A DNA stretch of 18,654 bases, taken from positions 1 to 18,654 of the forward strand of contig CALVKX010000014.1 in the NCBI GenBank assembly GCA_944333375.1. The letters are read 5' to 3'. The notes under the pieces are model-generated. The model was not told the origin of the DNA and did not search any database. It saw nothing but the letters and a program-made list of their open reading frames with translations. Shown here one piece after another: positions 9,083-17,474 of this stretch. The DNA comes from an uncultured Eubacteriales bacterium. GTDB lineage: Bacteria; Bacillota_A; Clostridia; Christensenellales; Aristaeellaceae. How positions within the stretch are numbered: the stretch's first letter is position 1; each line of letters begins with the position of its first letter. A program made the position numbers and the translations under genes.

Positions 9083-9125
9083 AAAAAAGCAGCGGGAATC
9101 CGTCCGCCCCGCTGCTTTTTGTTTT
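9083..9125. terminator. Two-way intrinsic terminator
   Basis: GCAGCGGG (9089-9096) pairs perfectly with CCCGCTGC (9108-9115) around an 11-nt loop, flanked by A6 on the left and T5-G-T4 on the right. It therefore gives a U-tract in both directions. It ends the glycosyltransferase-flippase transcript (plus) and the long plsX-to-ywlG transcript (minus), whose genes converge here. Confidence 0.93.
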
Positions 9126-9126
9126 C

Positions 9127-9687
9127 TCAGGCCGTGGGATACTGCGCCCGGCTGCCGCCGATGAAGGGCAGGCGAGAATAGGCCATCGTCACGTGCGCCT
9201 GACCGATTTTCAGCTCGCCCTCGCCCATGCGCAGCGGCACGGCCACGGGCCGCACATGCATACCCACCAGCGTGTCGCCCACGTCGATGGCTGCGTCGGC
9301 CTGAATGGAAACGGCCACGGCGGGCGCCCGCAGGCGCTGATAGGCCGCCGCGCCCGTGCTGCCGCCCGCCTTGGGCACGGGCATCACGTTTACCTGCGTA
9401 AGCCCCAGCCGGTCCAAAACCGCCTGCTCCATCACCAGCGCGCGGTTGAGGTGCTCGCAGCACTGGAACACCGGGCACAGCCCCAGCTCGCCACACACGC
9501 CGATCATCGTCTCCGCCAGCGCGTCGCCCAGCTCCGGCACGCTGTTTTTGCCGATCCGGCCGCCGGCTACCTCGCTGGTGGAGCAGCCCAGCACCACCGC
9601 GGCGCCGGGCCTGAGCCTGGCCGTCTGCGCGAGGTATCGGATCACGCGCTCCAGCTGTCCCGCAATTTCCACATATTCTTCCTTCAT
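9127..9687 (-). CDS. ywlG: TIGR01440/UPF0340 family protein (YwlG-like)
   Basis: This 186-residue protein belongs to the UPF0340/TIGR01440 family typified by B. subtilis YwlG; its function is not established. Family landmarks seen are LGCSTSEV (33-40), GGRIGKNS (42-49), QCCEHLNRALV (75-85), PKAGGSTGAAAYQ (105-117), DAAIDVGDTLVGMHVRPV (131-148) and the ending FIGGSRAQYP. Two ATGs are possible; 9685-9687 is chosen because AAAGGAG lies eight bases ahead, whereas the ATG at 9703-9705 overlaps the upstream stop and that ribosome-binding site. It is 14 bases after the methyltransferase stop and is the last gene of the long minus-strand chain, ending next to the terminator. Confidence 0.93.
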   Translation of the reverse strand: MKEEYVEIAGQLERVIRYLAQTARLRPGAAVVLGCSTSEVAGGRIGKNSVPELGDALAETMIGVCGELGLCPVFQCCEHLNRALVMEQAVLDRLGLTQVNVMPVPKAGGSTGAAAYQRLRAPAVAVSIQADAAIDVGDTLVGMHVRPVAVPLRMGEGELKIGQAHVTMAYSRLPFIGGSRAQYPTA

Positions 9688-9701
9688 GACGGATGCTCCT
9701 T

Positions 9702-10436
9702 TCATAGATCGCCTTTCCCGGCACGGGTAAAGGCATAGGCGCCGATGGCCGCGGCCACGGAGAGGTTGAGCGAATCAATCCGATCGCTGTGGGGAATCCG
9801 CACGGCCTGCCCCATCGCGGCAAACTCCGGCGGGAGGCCGCTGCCCTCGTTGCCAAACACCAGCGCATAGGGAGTCCTGACATCCCGGCAGACCTCCTCC
9901 AGCAGCGACGATCCGTCCAGCATGAACGGATACAGCGCGTGCGCGGGATGCTCGGCGCGGTAGGCCTCAAAGCTGTCGTACTGCTTGAGGCGCAGGGAAA
10001 ACACCGCGCCCATCGTCGCCCGCACCACCCGGGGGTGGAAGGGGTCGGCCGCCGGGCGAATCACCGCGAGGTCCACGATGCCCAGCCCCAGCAGCGTGCG
10101 CTGAATCGTGCCCAGGTTGCCCTCGTCCATGGGATGATGCAGCACCACATGCGGCGCTTGCGGGTCCAGCTCGCTCTGCCATTTGTCAAAGACCACGGCG
10201 GCAAAGCAGTTCTCCTTGCCGCTGATGCGCGCAAGCGCCCTGTCGGCGACCTCCTCGCGCACATGATGCTCGCGGCACAGCGCACGCAGCTTCTCCACGC
10301 CCTCGCCCTGCGCCCGCTCGCTCAGCAGCAGGCGGCGCGCGCGCCCCGGCGCGTTGGTCATCAGCTCCATCGCCGGAAAGACCCCCGGCGCGTAGCTGTA
10401 GGGCAGGGAGGAATCATAAGGCTTGAGCGGCGGCAT
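9702..10436 (-). CDS. SpoU/TrmH-family RNA 2'-O-methyltransferase
   Basis: A 244-residue SPOUT-class enzyme expected to transfer a methyl group from SAM to a ribose 2'-OH of tRNA or rRNA; the target site cannot be read. The three family motifs are in order: motif 1 EGNLGTIQRTLLGLGI (105-120, with the key Asn and Arg), motif 2 FGNEGSGLP (194-202), motif 3 IPHSDRIDSLNLSVAAAIGAYAF (214-236), forming the SAM-binding knot. The N-terminal ~95 residues are a helical region without the usual L30e-like RNA-binding pattern. ATG 10434-10436 is chosen because GGGAGG lies six bases ahead; an upstream ATG at 10517 would run into the preceding gene. It is 16 bases after the acetyltransferase stop, in the long operon. 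Confidence 0.92.
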   Translation of the reverse strand: MPPLKPYDSSLPYSYAPGVFPAMELMTNAPGRARRLLLSERAQGEGVEKLRALCREHHVREEVADRALARISGKENCFAAVVFDKWQSELDPQAPHVVLHHPMDEGNLGTIQRTLLGLGIVDLAVIRPAADPFHPRVVRATMGAVFSLRLKQYDSFEAYRAEHPAHALYPFMLDGSSLLEEVCRDVRTPYALVFGNEGSGLPPEFAAMGQAVRIPHSDRIDSLNLSVAAAIGAYAFTRAGKGDL

Positions 10437-10452
10437 AGGCTGCCTCCCTTCA

Positions 10453-11034
10453 TCATTTGGGCGCGGGCCGATATTCCTCCCGCAGCAGGCTGTAGCGCAT
10501 CTCGTCGGCATAGCCACCCTCCGGCAATGGCCGCGCGCAGCGCACCGTGCCCTCGCAGGTAAAACCCAGCTTTTTTAATACCCGGCGGCTGCGCTGGTTG
10601 GATGGGTCGTGTCCCGCACCCACCACGGGGCTGCTCAGTTCGTCAAAGGCATAGGCCAGCGCCGCGCCGCACGCCTCGGCGGCGTAGCCCTGGTCCCAGT
10701 ATTTTTCCCCCAGCGTGTAGCCCAGCTCCAGGGCGCCCTCCACCTGCCGGCGAAGGTCGGGCCCCAGGGCCACCGCCCCGATCACATGTCCGCTGCGCTT
10801 CTCCACCACGGCCCAGGTGCCGCCCTCGCGGATGAAGCCCTCCACCGCGCGCAGGCTGTCCTGCGGCGACTGGTGCGCCGGACCGCAGGCCATCGCCCCC
10901 GCGCCCTCGCCCTGCGCGCAGGCGAACACGTCCACCGCGTCGCTGGGATCAAACCCCCTGAGCACCAGCCGCGGCGTCTGTAGCAGGGGCGGAGCCGCGC
11001 TCATGCGCGCTCTGTGCTTATGGAACAGCCTCAT
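10453..11034 (-). CDS. GNAT acetyltransferase, RimJ/RimL type
   Basis: A 193-residue GCN5-related N-acetyltransferase. The start LQTPRLVLRGFDPSDA (18-33) is the usual RimJ/RimL-type entry; the acetyl-CoA loop appears as YWDQGYAAEA (112-121) in place of the common WGRGYATEA; and NQRSRRVLKKLGF (146-158) is the conserved helix before the last strand. RimJ/RimL proper acetylate the N-termini of ribosomal proteins, but this subgroup is broad and many members act on other amines, so the substrate is open. ATG 11032-11034 overlaps the DUF975 stop (ATGA) and has GGAGG seven bases ahead, so it is coupled to that gene. It lies within the ftsY-distal part of the long operon. Confidence 0.9.
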   Translation of the reverse strand: MRLFHKHRARMSAAPPLLQTPRLVLRGFDPSDAVDVFACAQGEGAGAMACGPAHQSPQDSLRAVEGFIREGGTWAVVEKRSGHVIGAVALGPDLRRQVEGALELGYTLGEKYWDQGYAAEACGAALAYAFDELSSPVVGAGHDPSNQRSRRVLKKLGFTCEGTVRCARPLPEGGYADEMRYSLLREEYRPAPK

Positions 11035-11882
11035 TCCCCGTCCTCCGTCTCATCCCTGGGCCCATCCCCCAGGCCCGCCCGGTTGATGGCGTCCTCGTCC
11101 ATGCCCATCTGCCGCATGTGCTGGCGCATTTCGCGCCGGGCGTCGCTCATGCCGGACTGGCTGGAGACGGTGAGGAAAAACGCGGCGCAGGCGCCGTTAA
11201 GGTACGCGGTGATGGCCACCTGCATGAACTGCGCGGCGACGAGGGAAATGATGACGCCAAAGCTGGACAGCAGCATCTGCGCCACGTTCGCCAAAAGCGA
11301 CCAGCCGATGAAGCTCAGCCTCAGCACAAAGTACGCCATCTTCATCTCGCCCATGGCGCGTTTGCTCTTTTCGATGGCTTCCGTGGCGCTTATTCCGGGG
11401 TCCTGCGCCATGAAGTAAGGCGCCATGCTGTAGCGGATGGCGGCCAGGATGCCCGGCACCACCAGCAGCAGCGACCACAGGAAGATCCTCAGCCCCATGA
11501 GCACATACAGCCACAGAGCCTTGGGCCAGATGCGCATGCGGCCCAGCAGGCCGTCACTGACGCCCGTCTCCTCTTTCCGAATCAGGCGCAGGAAGTAGCG
11601 GTTGCAGCCAAGGGCCAGCGCGGGCGAGAACATCAGGGTGAGGATGTTGGCCACGGCCATGACCGTCCATTTGCCCTGCGTCACGGCGGCGAGGTCCTCA
11701 AAGAAGCGATCGTAGAGGCCATAGCTGGCGTAAAGCACCGGATCAGGCAGCCACAGGGTCTGCAAAACGCCGCAGAGGGTGAGAAAGATGCCGGAAAAAA
11801 AGGTGATTACAAGGGCGTTTTGCCAGTTGCCCCGGAGCGCCTCGCGCGCCTTTTGCTTGAAGTAAAACGGTCCCAGAACCAT
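11031..11882 (-). CDS. DUF975 family membrane protein
   Basis: A 283-residue integral membrane protein of the DUF975 family, common in Firmicutes and of unknown function. Hydrophobic segments are at about 23-44, 73-93, 121-148, 184-214 and 218-240. The family signature is the stretch PGILAAIRYSMAPYFMAQD (143-161) followed by ISATEAIEKSKRAMGE and LSFIGW. The N-terminus has the typical KQKAREALRGNW. The last ~40 residues are hydrophilic, with a methionine- and arginine-rich portion (REMRQHMRQMGMDED) and an acidic end. ATG 11880-11882 follows AAAGGAG at about eight bases. It lies 21 bases after ftsY and overlaps the acetyltransferase start. A link to membrane-protein targeting because of the neighbour ftsY would be speculation. 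Confidence 0.92.
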   Translation of the reverse strand: MVLGPFYFKQKAREALRGNWQNALVITFFSGIFLTLCGVLQTLWLPDPVLYASYGLYDRFFEDLAAVTQGKWTVMAVANILTLMFSPALALGCNRYFLRLIRKEETGVSDGLLGRMRIWPKALWLYVLMGLRIFLWSLLLVVPGILAAIRYSMAPYFMAQDPGISATEAIEKSKRAMGEMKMAYFVLRLSFIGWSLLANVAQMLLSSFGVIISLVAAQFMQVAITAYLNGACAAFFLTVSSQSGMSDARREMRQHMRQMGMDEDAINRAGLGDGPRDETEDGE

Positions 11883-11903
11883 GCGTCCCTCTCCTTTCCG
11901 GGC

Positions 11904-12815
11904 TTATTCAAACAGCGCGTCCACGAATTCCCGGGCGCTGAAGGACTGTAGATCCTCGATTCCCTCGCCCACGCCCACGTACATCACCGGCACGCCCAGC
12001 TCGCGCACGATGGAGAAGGCGATGCCGCCCTTGGCCGTGCCGTCCAGCTTGGTCAATACGATGCCGTTGATGCCCGCCGCCTCGCGGAAGGCGCGCGCCT
12101 GGGCAAGCCCGTTCTGGCCGGTGGTGGCGTCCACCACCAGCAGGCAGCGGACCGTGGCCTCGGGGTACTCGCGGTCAATGACGCGGCGCATCTTCTCCAT
12201 CTCGTCCATCAGGTTCTTTTTGTTGTGCAGCCGCCCCGCCGTGTCCACGATGAGCAGATCGGCGCTTCGGGCCTTGGCGGCCTGGATGCCGTCAAAGACC
12301 ACGCCCGCGGGATCGGCGCCCTCCTTGTGCCGCACGATGGGACAGCGTGCGCGGTCGGCCCAGATCTGAAGCTGCTCGGCGGCGGCGGCGCGGAAGGTGT
12401 CGGCCGCGCAGAGGATGATGGTGCGGCCCAGGCCCTGAAAGCGCAGGGCGAGCTTGCCGATCGTGGTGGTCTTGCCAACGCCGTTGACGCCCACCATCAG
12501 CATGACCATGGGCCAGTGCAGGACGGGCTTTTCCACCTCCAGCATCTCCACCAGAATCCCCTTGAGCGCCTCCTTGGCCTCGGGCGCGCGGCGGAGGCGG
12601 TCCGCCTTTACGCGCTCGCGCAGGCGGTCGATGGCCTCCGTAGCGCAGGCCGCGCCCATGTCGCTGAGGATCAAAGCGTCCAGCAGGTCGTCATAGAAGT
12701 CCTCGTCAATGGGCCGGTCGTCCTGAACGGCCGCCTCCATGGCCACGGACATGTGCTCGCGGCTTTTGAACAGCCCTTCCCGCAGGCGGGAGAACAGGCC
12801 CTTTTTTTCCGTCAT
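11904..12815 (-). CDS. ftsY: Signal recognition particle receptor FtsY
   Basis: FtsY is the SRP receptor GTPase that delivers ribosome-nascent chain complexes to the membrane translocon. The 303-residue product has the short Firmicute layout, without the long acidic A domain of E. coli. A basic, amphipathic start (KKGLFSRLREGLFKSRE) can contact the membrane; the N-domain follows; then the NG GTPase: GVNGVGKTT P-loop (109-117), DTFRAAAAEQL (139-149), DTAGR (191-195), TKLDG (255-259) and the closing GVGEGIEDLQSFSAREFVDALF. ATG 12813-12815 follows AAGGAGG at nine bases. It is 19 bases after smc, the common smc-ftsY pairing of Firmicutes, in the long operon that starts upstream of plsX. Confidence 0.98.
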   Translation of the reverse strand: MTEKKGLFSRLREGLFKSREHMSVAMEAAVQDDRPIDEDFYDDLLDALILSDMGAACATEAIDRLRERVKADRLRRAPEAKEALKGILVEMLEVEKPVLHWPMVMLMVGVNGVGKTTTIGKLALRFQGLGRTIILCAADTFRAAAAEQLQIWADRARCPIVRHKEGADPAGVVFDGIQAAKARSADLLIVDTAGRLHNKKNLMDEMEKMRRVIDREYPEATVRCLLVVDATTGQNGLAQARAFREAAGINGIVLTKLDGTAKGGIAFSIVRELGVPVMYVGVGEGIEDLQSFSAREFVDALFE

Positions 12816-12834
12816 GACAGGATGCCTCCTTCGC

Positions 12835-15800
12835 TTATTCGTAATCGGTCAGGTTGACGCTGACCATGCTGCTCACGCCCCGCTCCTCCATGGCCACGCC
12901 AAAGAGGGTGTCGCAGCGCTCCATGGTGCCCTTGCGGTGGGTGACGACGATGAACTGCGTGTCGCGGCTGAACTCCTTGAGATAGTCGGCGAAGTAGCCG
13001 ATGTTGGCGTCGTCCAGCGCGGCCTCGATCTCGTCGAGGATGCAAAAGGGCGTGGGCTTGAGCTTGAGCATGGCAAAGAGCAGCGCGATGGCGGTCAGCG
13101 CGCGCTCACCGCCGGAAAAGAGGCTGAGAAGCTGGCGCTTTTTGCCCGGCGGCTGGACGATGATCTCGATGCCGCAGTTGAGGGGATCGGTGGGATCGCT
13201 CATGCTGATCTCCCCGCGCCCGCCGCCGAAGAGGCGGGTGAAGGTCTGGGAAAAATACTCCTGCAGGGTGGAAAACTGCCTGACAAAGACCGTCTCCATC
13301 TGCTCCAGAAGCTGCGCGATGAGCGCGCCCAGGTCCTTCTTGGCGGCCTCGAGGTCGTTTTTCTGCGCGTCGAGCTGGGTGAAGCGCTCCTGCATCTGCG
13401 CGTATTCCTCGATGGCGCCGACGTTGACAGCGCCCATCTGGCGCACGCGGTCGCGGATGCGCCGCGCCTCCTCGTCGGCGGCCGCCTCGTCAAAGGGTTC
13501 GCCGCCGGAGGCGGCTTCCCCTGCCTTCCTCTGATCGTATTGCGCCAGCGCCTCCTGCGCCCCCGCGTAGCTGAGCTCGTAGGTGTTCCACAGCCGGTCC
13601 GTCAGCTGGCTCAGCTCCGCGCGGATGCGGCCCAGCGCCAGCTCCTGCCGGTGCATGCGCTCGGTCTCGTGCGCGCTGAGCTGCTGGGCGGCGTCAATGT
13701 CGCCCTGCAATTCGCGCAGCGCCCGCTGCTGGCTGTCGCGCCGCTCCTCCATCTCGTCCACATGCGCGCGCGCGGCCTCCACCTCACGCTCGCAGGCGGC
13801 GATGGCCCCGCCGGCCTCCTCCTCGTCCAGCCGTGCCCGCTCAAGCTCCGCTTCCGTCTGCGCGCGCCTGCGCTCCAGCGCCGCAAGCTCCCCGCGGCAC
13901 GCCTCGCTGTCGCCGGCCAGACGCTTCTGGTCGCGGCGGATGCGGTCCACGTCGTGCTCGGCGTTTTGCAGGGTGAGCATGGCGTCCGTCAGCGCCTCCT
14001 GCGTGCGCTCGCGCCCGCGGCGGGCCTTGTCCAGCGCCTGGGAGAGCGCCTCGGTGCGGGCGTTGAGCTCGTCCGTGTCGCCCTCCTCCTGCGCGCCCTG
14101 GGCCTCGATGCGCCGGAGCTCCCGGGCGATCTGGGCCAGGCTCTCGTCAAGCTGCTCGATGGCCGCGCGCATGGTGTCCAGCCGCACGGCGTGCGCCTCG
14201 CAGTCGGCCTGCGCGGCCTTGAGCCGCTCGGTGTCGCGCGCGACGGCGATCTCCTGCTGATGCAGCTCGTACTGCGCGCTCTGCCGCCGCTCCTTTTCGC
14301 CCGCGCGGCGGCTCTCCATCTCGGCGATGCGCTTCTGGGCCGCCTCGGCGCGCCGCGTCACTTCCTCCAGCTTCGCGGCCAGCTCCTTCATCTCGCGCTC
14401 GCGGCCCAGAAGGTTCTGCGCCTTTTGCTGGATGCTGCCGCCGGTCATGCTGCCGCCGGAGTGCATCACATCGCCCTCCAGCGTCACCAGCCGGAAGGCA
14501 TGCCCGCCCGCGCGCATGATGGCGATGCCGCTGTCCAGGTCCCGGGCCACCACCGTGCGGCCCAGCAGGCTCTCCACCACGCCGCGGTACAGCGGGTCAT
14601 AGCCGCACAGCTCGCTGGCCACGCCGATGCAGCCGGGCATGGACAGCACCTCGCGCTCGCGCGGGGTGAGCGTGCGGCCGCGCACGGTGCTCAGCGGCAG
14701 AAAGGTCGCCCGGCCCAGCCGGTTCTTGCGCAGGTAGTCGATCAGGGTCTTCGCGTCCTGCTCGGTTTCCGTCACGATGTTTTGCATCGCGGCGCCCAGG
14801 GCCATATCCATGGCCGTCTCGTACTCGCGGGGCACCTGCAAAAGCATGGCCACCACGTCGTGAACGCCCTTGAGGCCGGCGCGCCGGGCATAGGTGAGCG
14901 CGTTTCTGACCGCGTGCTGGTAGCCCTCGTAGCCGTCCTGAAGCTCCTTGAGGGTCCTCAGGCGCGTATCCATGGCGCGGGCGCTCTGCAAATCCTCCTG
15001 CATCTGCTTCTGAAGGGAGAGGATGTCCGCAAGAAGCTGCCTGGTGCTCTGCTCGAAGCTCTCATAGCCGGCCTGCAACCCGTCCAGGCGCTCCTGCTCG
15101 GCGCGGAGGTTTTCCTCCGCCTCTGCAAGCGCCGCCGAAAGCGCCTCCTTGCGTGCCTCTTCCTCCTCAAGTTGCCCCGCGATCTCGGCGCGGCGCGTGT
15201 TCATCTGCTGCTGCATGGCGCTCTGGCGCGCCTGGGAGGTCTGCACGCTGTGCATGCGGTTGAGGCGCTCCATCATGTCCGCCTTGTGCGCGCTGAGCTC
15301 GTCCTCCAGCTCCTGAGCGCGCGCGGTGGCCTGGGCATGCGCGGCCTTGCGCGCCTCCAGCGCCTCCCGGGCCTGCGAAAGCAGCTTTTCCGCCTCGCTC
15401 AGCCCGCCGTCGCTCTGGATCATGGTGGCCTCGATCAGTCGCAGGCGCGCGCTGAGGCTCTGCTTTTCGCCCTCCAGACGCTCCAGCGTCTCCGCTCCGC
15501 TGCGCAGGCGGTTTTGTACGGCGCTGAGCGCCTCCCTGGCCTGATGCAGCCGGTCGTTGCGATCCAGCAGGGCGTCGTGCGCCTCGCTCAGCCCGCGCTG
15601 CGCCTCCTCCTCCAGCCGCTCGCCCTCCTGACGCCGGGCGGTCAGCTCCCCGAGGCTTTTCTCCGCCTCGCGCACCGCGTCGCCAACCAGCAAAAGCGCC
15701 TGCTCCGCCTCGCTCTCCCGCCCGGAGAGCCTTCCGTGGCGCAGCAAAAACAGCCGCACGTCGATCTCGCGCAGCGTGTCGGTCAAAGCCAGGTATTCCC

Positions 15801-16440
15801 TCGCCGTGTCCGCCTGCTTCTTCAGCGGCGTCAGATGGCTCTCCAGCTCCTCAAGCACGTCCAGCACCCGCACGAGGTTCTCGTCCGCGCGCTTCAGCCG
15901 CCCCTCGGCCTCCTCCTTGCGCGAGCGGAAGCGGCTGATGCCCGCCGCCTCCTCAAAGATGGCGCGGCGGTCCTCGCTGCGCTGGCTGAGGATGTCGTCG
16001 ATGCGGCCCTGGCCGATGATGGAATAGCCCTCCTTGCCCACGCCGGTGTCGCGGAACAGGTCCACGATGTCCTTGAGGCGGCAGGCGGCGCCGTTCATGA
16101 GGTACTCGCTGTCGCCGCTGCGGTAGACGCGGCGGGTAATGCTGACCTCGTCAAAGGCGGCGCGGAGCTGATGGTCGGAGTTGTCAAAGACGAGGGTGAC
16201 CTCGCAGTAGTTGAGGGGCTTTCGCTTCTCGGTTCCGTTGAAGATGACGTCGGCCATGTTGTTGCCGCGCAGCATCTTGGCGCTCTGCTCGCCCAGCACC
16301 CAGCGCACGGCGTCGCCGATGTTGCTCTTGCCGCTGCCGTTGGGGCCCACGATGCCCGTCACGTTCTGCGGAAAGACGATCTCCGTACGCCTGGCGAAGG
16401 ATTTAAAGCCATAGATCTCCAATCTGCTCAGGCGCATCAT
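12835..16440 (-). CDS. smc: Chromosome segregation protein SMC
   Basis: SMC dimers with ScpA and ScpB form the condensin that extrudes and aligns chromosome arms. At 1201 residues the length is normal (B. subtilis 1186). Order seen: head with Walker [10 protein letters not shown] (32-40) and [17 protein letters not shown]; first coiled coil rich in Glu, Arg, Ala and Leu; hinge at about 500-665 ([13 protein letters not shown] to [10 protein letters not shown]); return coil; C-terminal head with signature [16 protein letters not shown] (about 1107-1122) and Walker [13 protein letters not shown] (1133-1144). The signature has Phe instead of Leu before SGGE, and LDEIE replaces the commoner LDEVD. 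Start: ATG 16440 overlaps the rnc stop (ATGA); the adjacent ATG at 16437 has better spacing from GGGGAG, so the true product may be one residue shorter. ftsY follows after 19 bases. Confidence 0.98.
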   Translation of the reverse strand: MMRLSRLEIYGFKSFARRTEIVFPQNVTGIVGPNGSGKSNIGDAVRWVLGEQSAKMLRGNNMADVIFNGTEKRKPLNYCEVTLVFDNSDHQLRAAFDEVSITRRVYRSGDSEYLMNGAACRLKDIVDLFRDTGVGKEGYSIIGQGRIDDILSQRSEDRRAIFEEAAGISRFRSRKEEAEGRLKRADENLVRVLDVLEELESHLTPLKKQADTAREYLALTDTLREIDVRLFLLRHGRLSGRESEAEQALLLVGDAVREAEKSLGELTARRQEGERLEEEAQRGLSEAHDALLDRNDRLHQAREALSAVQNRLRSGAETLERLEGEKQSLSARLRLIEATMIQSDGGLSEAEKLLSQAREALEARKAAHAQATARAQELEDELSAHKADMMERLNRMHSVQTSQARQSAMQQQMNTRRAEIAGQLEEEEARKEALSAALAEAEENLRAEQERLDGLQAGYESFEQSTRQLLADILSLQKQMQEDLQSARAMDTRLRTLKELQDGYEGYQHAVRNALTYARRAGLKGVHDVVAMLLQVPREYETAMDMALGAAMQNIVTETEQDAKTLIDYLRKNRLGRATFLPLSTVRGRTLTPREREVLSMPGCIGVASELCGYDPLYRGVVESLLGRTVVARDLDSGIAIMRAGGHAFRLVTLEGDVMHSGGSMTGGSIQQKAQNLLGREREMKELAAKLEEVTRRAEAAQKRIAEMESRRAGEKERRQSAQYELHQQEIAVARDTERLKAAQADCEAHAVRLDTMRAAIEQLDESLAQIARELRRIEAQGAQEEGDTDELNARTEALSQALDKARRGRERTQEALTDAMLTLQNAEHDVDRIRRDQKRLAGDSEACRGELAALERRRAQTEAELERARLDEEEAGGAIAACEREVEAARAHVDEMEERRDSQQRALRELQGDIDAAQQLSAHETERMHRQELALGRIRAELSQLTDRLWNTYELSYAGAQEALAQYDQRKAGEAASGGEPFDEAAADEEARRIRDRVRQMGAVNVGAIEEYAQMQERFTQLDAQKNDLEAAKKDLGALIAQLLEQMETVFVRQFSTLQEYFSQTFTRLFGGGRGEISMSDPTDPLNCGIEIIVQPPGKKRQLLSLFSGGERALTAIALLFAMLKLKPTPFCILDEIEAALDDANIGYFADYLKEFSRDTQFIVVTHRKGTMERCDTLFGVAMEERGVSSMVSVNLTDYE

Positions 16441-17096
16441 GCATCTCCCCGGCAGGCCCTGAGCGCTGCCTTGGCGGCGGCCTGCTCGGCGGCCTTTTTG
16501 CTGTTGCCCTCGCCCGTGGCCACGGCCCTGCCCTGTACGCTCACCCGCGCGGTGAAGCGGCGGTCGTGGTCCGGCCCGCTCTGGTCCACGATCTCATAGC
16601 ACGGCAGGTCCAGCCCATGGGCCTGGGTGTATTCCTGCAGGGCGCTTTTGTCGTCCTGGCCGCGCCACGCGATGAGGCGCTCGTCGTGCGCAAAGAGCTC
16701 GCCGATGACGTCCCGCGCCGCCTCGTAGCCGCCGTCCACATAGACGGCGGCGAGCACGGCCTCCATGGCGTCGGCCAGGATGCTGGGCTTTTCGCGGCCG
16801 CCGGTCTGTTCCTCGCCGTGGCCCATGAGCAGATAGCGGCCCAGCTCCAGCGAGCGGGCCACGGCGCTGAGCGTGCGTTCGCACACCAGCGCGGCACGGC
16901 GGGCGGTCAGCTCGCCCTCGTGCAGGTCGGGATATTTCCGATAGAGCATGTCGCTGACGCAAAACTCCAGCACCGCGTCGCCCAGGAACTCCAGGCGCTG
17001 GTTGTCGGGCAGCTTTGTGGAGGGATGCGTCAGCGCCAGGCGCAGATGGGAAGGATCTTTAAAAGCATAGCCGAGGGCCTGCTGCAATTTGTGCAT
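16437..17096 (-). CDS. rnc: Ribonuclease III
   Basis: RNase III cuts double-stranded RNA, including the rRNA precursor and regulatory hairpins. The 219-residue product has the nuclease domain first: NQRLEFLGDAVLEF (32-45) holds Glu36 and Asp40 (E. coli Glu41 and Asp45), and ILADAMEAVLAAVYVD (106-121) holds Asp109 and Glu112 (E. coli Asp114 and Glu117), so all four metal ligands are kept. Position 33 is Gln where E. coli has Glu38, a residue outside the metal site. A C-terminal dsRNA-binding domain follows (about 148-215: SALQEYTQAHG, ending GNSKKAAEQAAAKAAL). ATG 17094-17096 has AAAGGAG at seven bases. It lies between acpP and smc, as in B. subtilis, and its stop overlaps the smc start. Confidence 0.98.
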   Translation of the reverse strand: MHKLQQALGYAFKDPSHLRLALTHPSTKLPDNQRLEFLGDAVLEFCVSDMLYRKYPDLHEGELTARRAALVCERTLSAVARSLELGRYLLMGHGEEQTGGREKPSILADAMEAVLAAVYVDGGYEAARDVIGELFAHDERLIAWRGQDDKSALQEYTQAHGLDLPCYEIVDQSGPDHDRRFTARVSVQGRAVATGEGNSKKAAEQAAAKAALRACRGDA

Positions 17097-17124
17097 AAGG
17101 ACGCTCCTTTCCGGCAGGATGGCG

Positions 17125-17154
17125 GCGCCCCCAACGGTCTGCCGCTGGGGGCGC
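17125..17154 (-). other. GC hairpin between acpP and rnc
   Basis: A perfect 9-bp stem (17125-17133 with 17146-17154) continues, after one mismatch, with three inner pairs and a 4-nt loop. It lies 11 bases beyond the acpP stop and no U-run follows. It may protect the abundant acpP mRNA end, partly attenuate rnc, or be an RNase III target that lets rnc control itself (all inference). Confidence 0.55.
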
Positions 17155-17165
17155 TTGGCGCGGGG

Positions 17166-17393
17166 TTACTGGTGCTTTTCGATGTAATCCACGACGTCGC
17201 CGACGGTCTTGAGCGTCAGGATGACCTCGTCCTCGACCTCGATGCCAAACTCGCTCTCCAACTCGAGGATCATCACCATCACGTTGGCGCTGTCAGCCTT
17301 GAGGTCCTCCACCAGGCGGCTCTCGCGGGTGATGGTGGAGGCGTCCACCTGAAGCTGGGAAGCGATCATGTCGCGTACCTTTTCAAAAACCAT
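17166..17393 (-). CDS. acpP: Acyl carrier protein with unusual DSAN site
   Basis: A 75-residue acidic carrier protein that holds acyl chains on a phosphopantetheine arm during fatty acid and phospholipid synthesis. Helix I is VFEKVRDMIASQLQVDASTI; the modification site is LVEDLKADSANVM, with Ser35 as the attachment point; then LELESEFGIEVEDE and TVGDVVDYIEKHQ, all normal for ACP. The site reads Asp-Ser-Ala-Asn instead of the nearly universal Asp-Ser-Leu-Asp, and the codons GAC AGC GCC AAC confirm it. ATG 17391-17393 follows AGGAGG at eight bases; an ATG at 17426 is too far upstream for the family. It sits between plsX and rnc, the usual Firmicute order. It could be the main ACP or a specialised one; the location favours the main one. 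Confidence 0.95.
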   Translation of the reverse strand: MVFEKVRDMIASQLQVDASTITRESRLVEDLKADSANVMVMILELESEFGIEVEDEVILTLKTVGDVVDYIEKHQ

Positions 17394-17474
17394 GGTTGTT
17401 TCCTCCTGTTCGTTCAAAAGAATCATGGCGGAATACGCCTTATCTGCATCGGGAGCGATGTCCCGGGCAAAACG

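Noticed and set aside
12739..16599. A 1286-codon open frame on the plus strand across smc
   Set aside because: It is exactly in register with the smc codons on the other strand, so it stays open because smc avoids TTA, CTA and TCA codons. The product is Leu/Ala/His-rich with no family pattern, while the minus frame is a full SMC.
16437..17096. Loss of a catalytic residue in RNase III (Gln33 for Glu)
   Set aside because: The position equals E. coli Glu38, which is not one of the four metal ligands; Glu36, Asp40, Asp109 and Glu112 are all present.
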